A stretch of 7,716 nt of DNA from Candidatus Woesearchaeota archaeon (lineage in GTDB: Archaea; Nanobdellota; Nanobdellia; Woesearchaeales; 21-14-0-10-32-9). The notes below the pieces were generated by a model. It was not told the DNA's origin and made no database searches. It was given only the letters and a program-made list of their open reading frames with translations. Of the stretch, positions 6,212 through 7,716 are shown one piece after another. The position numbers and the translations under genes are program-made. Every line of letters starts with the position of its first letter. Position 1 is the stretch's first letter. The stretch covers positions 1 to 7,716 of the forward strand of contig SKHC01000044.1 in NCBI GenBank assembly GCA_007117145.1. Reading direction: 5' to 3'.

Positions 6212-6826
6212 ATGGCAAAAGACAGGTATTTTTATTTTAATCAAATTGATAAGTTCAAAGGCCTAAAAGGCACAGTAACAATAATAGGTCTACAATCAGA
6301 CGGCATAATTCTAGCAGAAATATTATCTAGAGCAGGAATCAACCTAAGACTGATAGATAAGGGAAGGATATACTTAGAAGAATTACAATCTCAATCAGTT
6401 TACTTAGAAGAAGACGTAACCAAGTTTAAGGCAAAGCAAGCAAAGAAAAGATTGGAAACAGTAAATGAAAACGTTAAAATCAAAGCTTTTCATGAGGAGT
6501 TAACACCAGAAACAGCTTACCTTTTAGATGCTGACGTAGTTGTTGACTTTACAAATAAGGAGAGCGTTAACCAATTAGTTCATGATCATTGTTTAAAACA
6601 AAAGATACCTTGCTTCTTTGTAAGCTCAACTAATGCAAGTACAAAGATTGTTGTATTAGATGGTAAAGATGTCAAGAAAAAAATTAGTCAAGCAGACACC
6701 GAAAAAGAGGGTTTACTTGGAAGCTTAGCTTATGTTTCGGCAGGGTTTGTAAGCTTTCTTACTTATCAAAAGCTCCAAAAGCAAAAACTCAAAGAGTCTT
6801 ACGAGTTAAGCCTTGATAAATTATAG
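6212..6826 (+). CDS. Degenerate E1-like (ThiF/MoeB/HesA family) protein
   Basis: The 204 residues follow the layout of E1-like enzymes, which adenylate the C terminus of ubiquitin-like or sulfur-carrier proteins. Visible are RY near the N terminus, a Rossmann strand-turn TVTIIGLQSDG (21-31), RAGINLRLID (40-49), a helix with Lys73 (KFKAKQAKKRL) followed by VNENV, DADVVVDFTN (106-115), and the closing GLLGSLAYVSAGFVSFLTYQK, equivalent to the family's GVLGP..G..GS.QA.E..K. Compared from memory with E. coli MoeB, Asp62 and Lys86 are kept (Asp49, Lys73). Asn70, Arg73 and Asp130 are replaced (Glu57, Ser60, Asn115), and GxGGxG has become GLQSDG. The zinc CxxC pairs are missing. It may bind without adenylating. 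The fold is fairly sure, activity doubtful. The DHH gene follows 12 bases on. Confidence 0.75.
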   Translation: MAKDRYFYFNQIDKFKGLKGTVTIIGLQSDGIILAEILSRAGINLRLIDKGRIYLEELQSQSVYLEEDVTKFKAKQAKKRLETVNENVKIKAFHEELTPETAYLLDADVVVDFTNKESVNQLVHDHCLKQKIPCFFVSSTNASTKIVVLDGKDVKKKISQADTEKEGLLGSLAYVSAGFVSFLTYQKLQKQKLKESYELSLDKL

Positions 6827-6827
6827 G

Positions 6828-6835
6828 TTTTTTTT
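6828..6835 (+). terminator. T-tract between the E1-like and DHH genes
   Basis: Eight Ts lie in the 12-base gap and could act as an archaeal intrinsic terminator. They end only 3 bases before the next ATG, for which I see no well-placed TATA box. Partial termination within an operon is therefore as likely as a true end. Confidence 0.3.
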
Positions 6836-6838
6836 AGA

Positions 6839-7716
6839 ATGATTCCAAAAAAAGAGCTTTTGAAGTTTAAAGATAAAATTAAAAATAGTGCTAGACCCGT
6901 TTTCTTATTCGATGATGATTGTGATGGTGTTACAAGCTTTGTTCAATACTACCATTTAAACACTGAGGGTAGAGGTTTTGTTGTTAAAGGAAAGCCAATA
7001 GTTGAAGAAAGATACGCTGACCACGTTAAAGATTATAGTCCTGATCTGGTTGTCATCTTAGATAAACCCCTAGTTTCAGATGAATTCTTAGAAAAAGTCA
7101 AACAAGAAGTGCTTTGGCTAGATCATCATCCTCCCCAACCACAAAGAAACTCGTATTATTTGAATCCCTTAAGTTTTGGAAAAAAATCAAAACCGACAAG
7201 TTACCTCGTGTACAAATCTTTAGAAGATGAACCAAAGAAAAATATTTGGCTTGCGATGCTTGGAATAGTTGGAGATTGGGATTTAAGCTTAGCAAAAGAG
7301 TTTAGAAAACAATATCCTGATCTATTACCAAAAGAGATAAAAACACCTCAAGACGCATTATTCAACTCAAAAATAGGTTTTCTTGCAAAAATTATAAATT
7401 TTAATATGAAAGGAAATACAACAGAAGTTATGAAAAGTGTTAAAACACTAACTAGAATAAAAGAGCCGTACGAGATTTTAGATAAAACAACTTCTCAAGG
7501 TAAGTTTTTGTATAAAAAGTTTGATAAAATCAACAAAGTCTATGAATTTCATAAGTCAAACATTAAAACAGATACTTCCAAATTTGTTGTTTACAAGTAC
7601 CAAGATGATGTGAGTATCACATCAGATCTAAGCAATGAATTATTATACACATACCCAGATAAAATAATAATCGTTGGAAGAGAGCATGATGGTAAAGTCA
7701 TGATGAGTCTGAGAAG
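6839..7716 (+). CDS. DHH-family phosphoesterase (5' part; runs off the window)
   Basis: About 292 residues are present and no stop is reached. DHH proteins are metal-dependent phosphodiesterases, including RecJ-like exonucleases and nanoRNases. Motif I is FDDDCDG at 24-30, a metal Asp lies in ILDKP (Asp75), the signature DHHP is at 95-98, and the fourth motif is GDWD at 145-148. PTSYLVYKSL at about 119-128 fits the family helix. After a helical linker, the visible end (about 252 on: SITSDLSNELLYTYPDKIII, then MMSLR) looks like the start of a DHHA1 substrate-binding domain, whose GGH motif would lie beyond the edge. It shares the reading frame of the E1-like gene, with that gene's TAG 12 bases before the ATG, so no earlier start is possible. 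A RecJ-like versus nanoRNase role cannot be decided here. Confidence 0.88.
   Translation, partial: MIPKKELLKFKDKIKNSARPVFLFDDDCDGVTSFVQYYHLNTEGRGFVVKGKPIVEERYADHVKDYSPDLVVILDKPLVSDEFLEKVKQEVLWLDHHPPQPQRNSYYLNPLSFGKKSKPTSYLVYKSLEDEPKKNIWLAMLGIVGDWDLSLAKEFRKQYPDLLPKEIKTPQDALFNSKIGFLAKIINFNMKGNTTEVMKSVKTLTRIKEPYEILDKTTSQGKFLYKKFDKINKVYEFHKSNIKTDTSKFVVYKYQDDVSITSDLSNELLYTYPDKIIIVGREHDGKVMMSLR

Noticed and set aside
7098..7295. Minus-strand ORF inside the DHH gene
   Set aside because: It overlaps the conserved DHHP motif region on the other strand and has no start signals.
1..7716. Search by eye for a defence system, CRISPR array, toxin-antitoxin pair, transposon or tRNA
   Set aside because: No spaced repeats, transposase motifs, inverted ends or cloverleaf-like sequence are visible. 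The coupled orphan pair has toxin-antitoxin-like coupling but nothing in either sequence resembles a toxin, so I did not call it one.

Overview
The window looks like a compact, AT-rich archaeal chromosome segment. The archaeal signs are a group II chaperonin (thermosome), an archaeal/eukaryotic-type glutamyl-tRNA synthetase, a single-histone-fold DUF1931-type protein, archaeal-style TATA boxes (TTTATAAA and variants) and leaderless starts. The AT richness, tight packing and short degenerate proteins fit a DPANN lineage (Woesearchaeota/Pacearchaeota-like), but this placement is inferred from family memory, not a search. No mobile element, CRISPR array, tRNA, rRNA or recognisable defence system is visible, and no stretch over about 110 bases lacks a gene.

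Layout. Left block, plus strand: the 3' end of an unknown gene (1-111), an unknown 124-residue protein (131-505), a PlsC-like acyltransferase (510-1391), glutamyl-tRNA synthetase (1428-3074) and a 56-residue histone-fold protein (3118-3288). Middle block, minus strand: the thermosome (5594-4032), then two unrecognised coupled genes, a helix/Q-rich protein (3985-3512) and a small basic helical protein (3515-3285). The last of these meets the histone-fold gene tail to tail, the two TAA stops sharing one TTAA. Right block, plus strand and divergent from the thermosome: a cytidylate kinase (5670-6188), a degenerate E1/ThiF-like protein (6212-6826) and a DHH phosphoesterase cut by the window edge (6839 onward).

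Expression signals are unusually readable. Five starts have a TATA box centred 25.5-27.5 bases upstream, which puts the transcript's first base at or next to the start codon (leaderless). Two genes (histone-fold; helix/Q-rich) have the TATA box further away and a perfect AGGTGA Shine-Dalgarno 4-5 bases before the start. Several promoters sit in or right behind the stop codon of the gene before them.

Most genes are housekeeping: translation, protein folding, nucleotide metabolism and chromatin. The points most worth following are the E1-like protein that has lost several adenylation residues, the substituted active-site motifs in the glutamyl-tRNA synthetase and thermosome, a PlsC-type acyltransferase in an archaeal context, the coupled orphan pair, and a possible tandem paralogue pair at the left edge.
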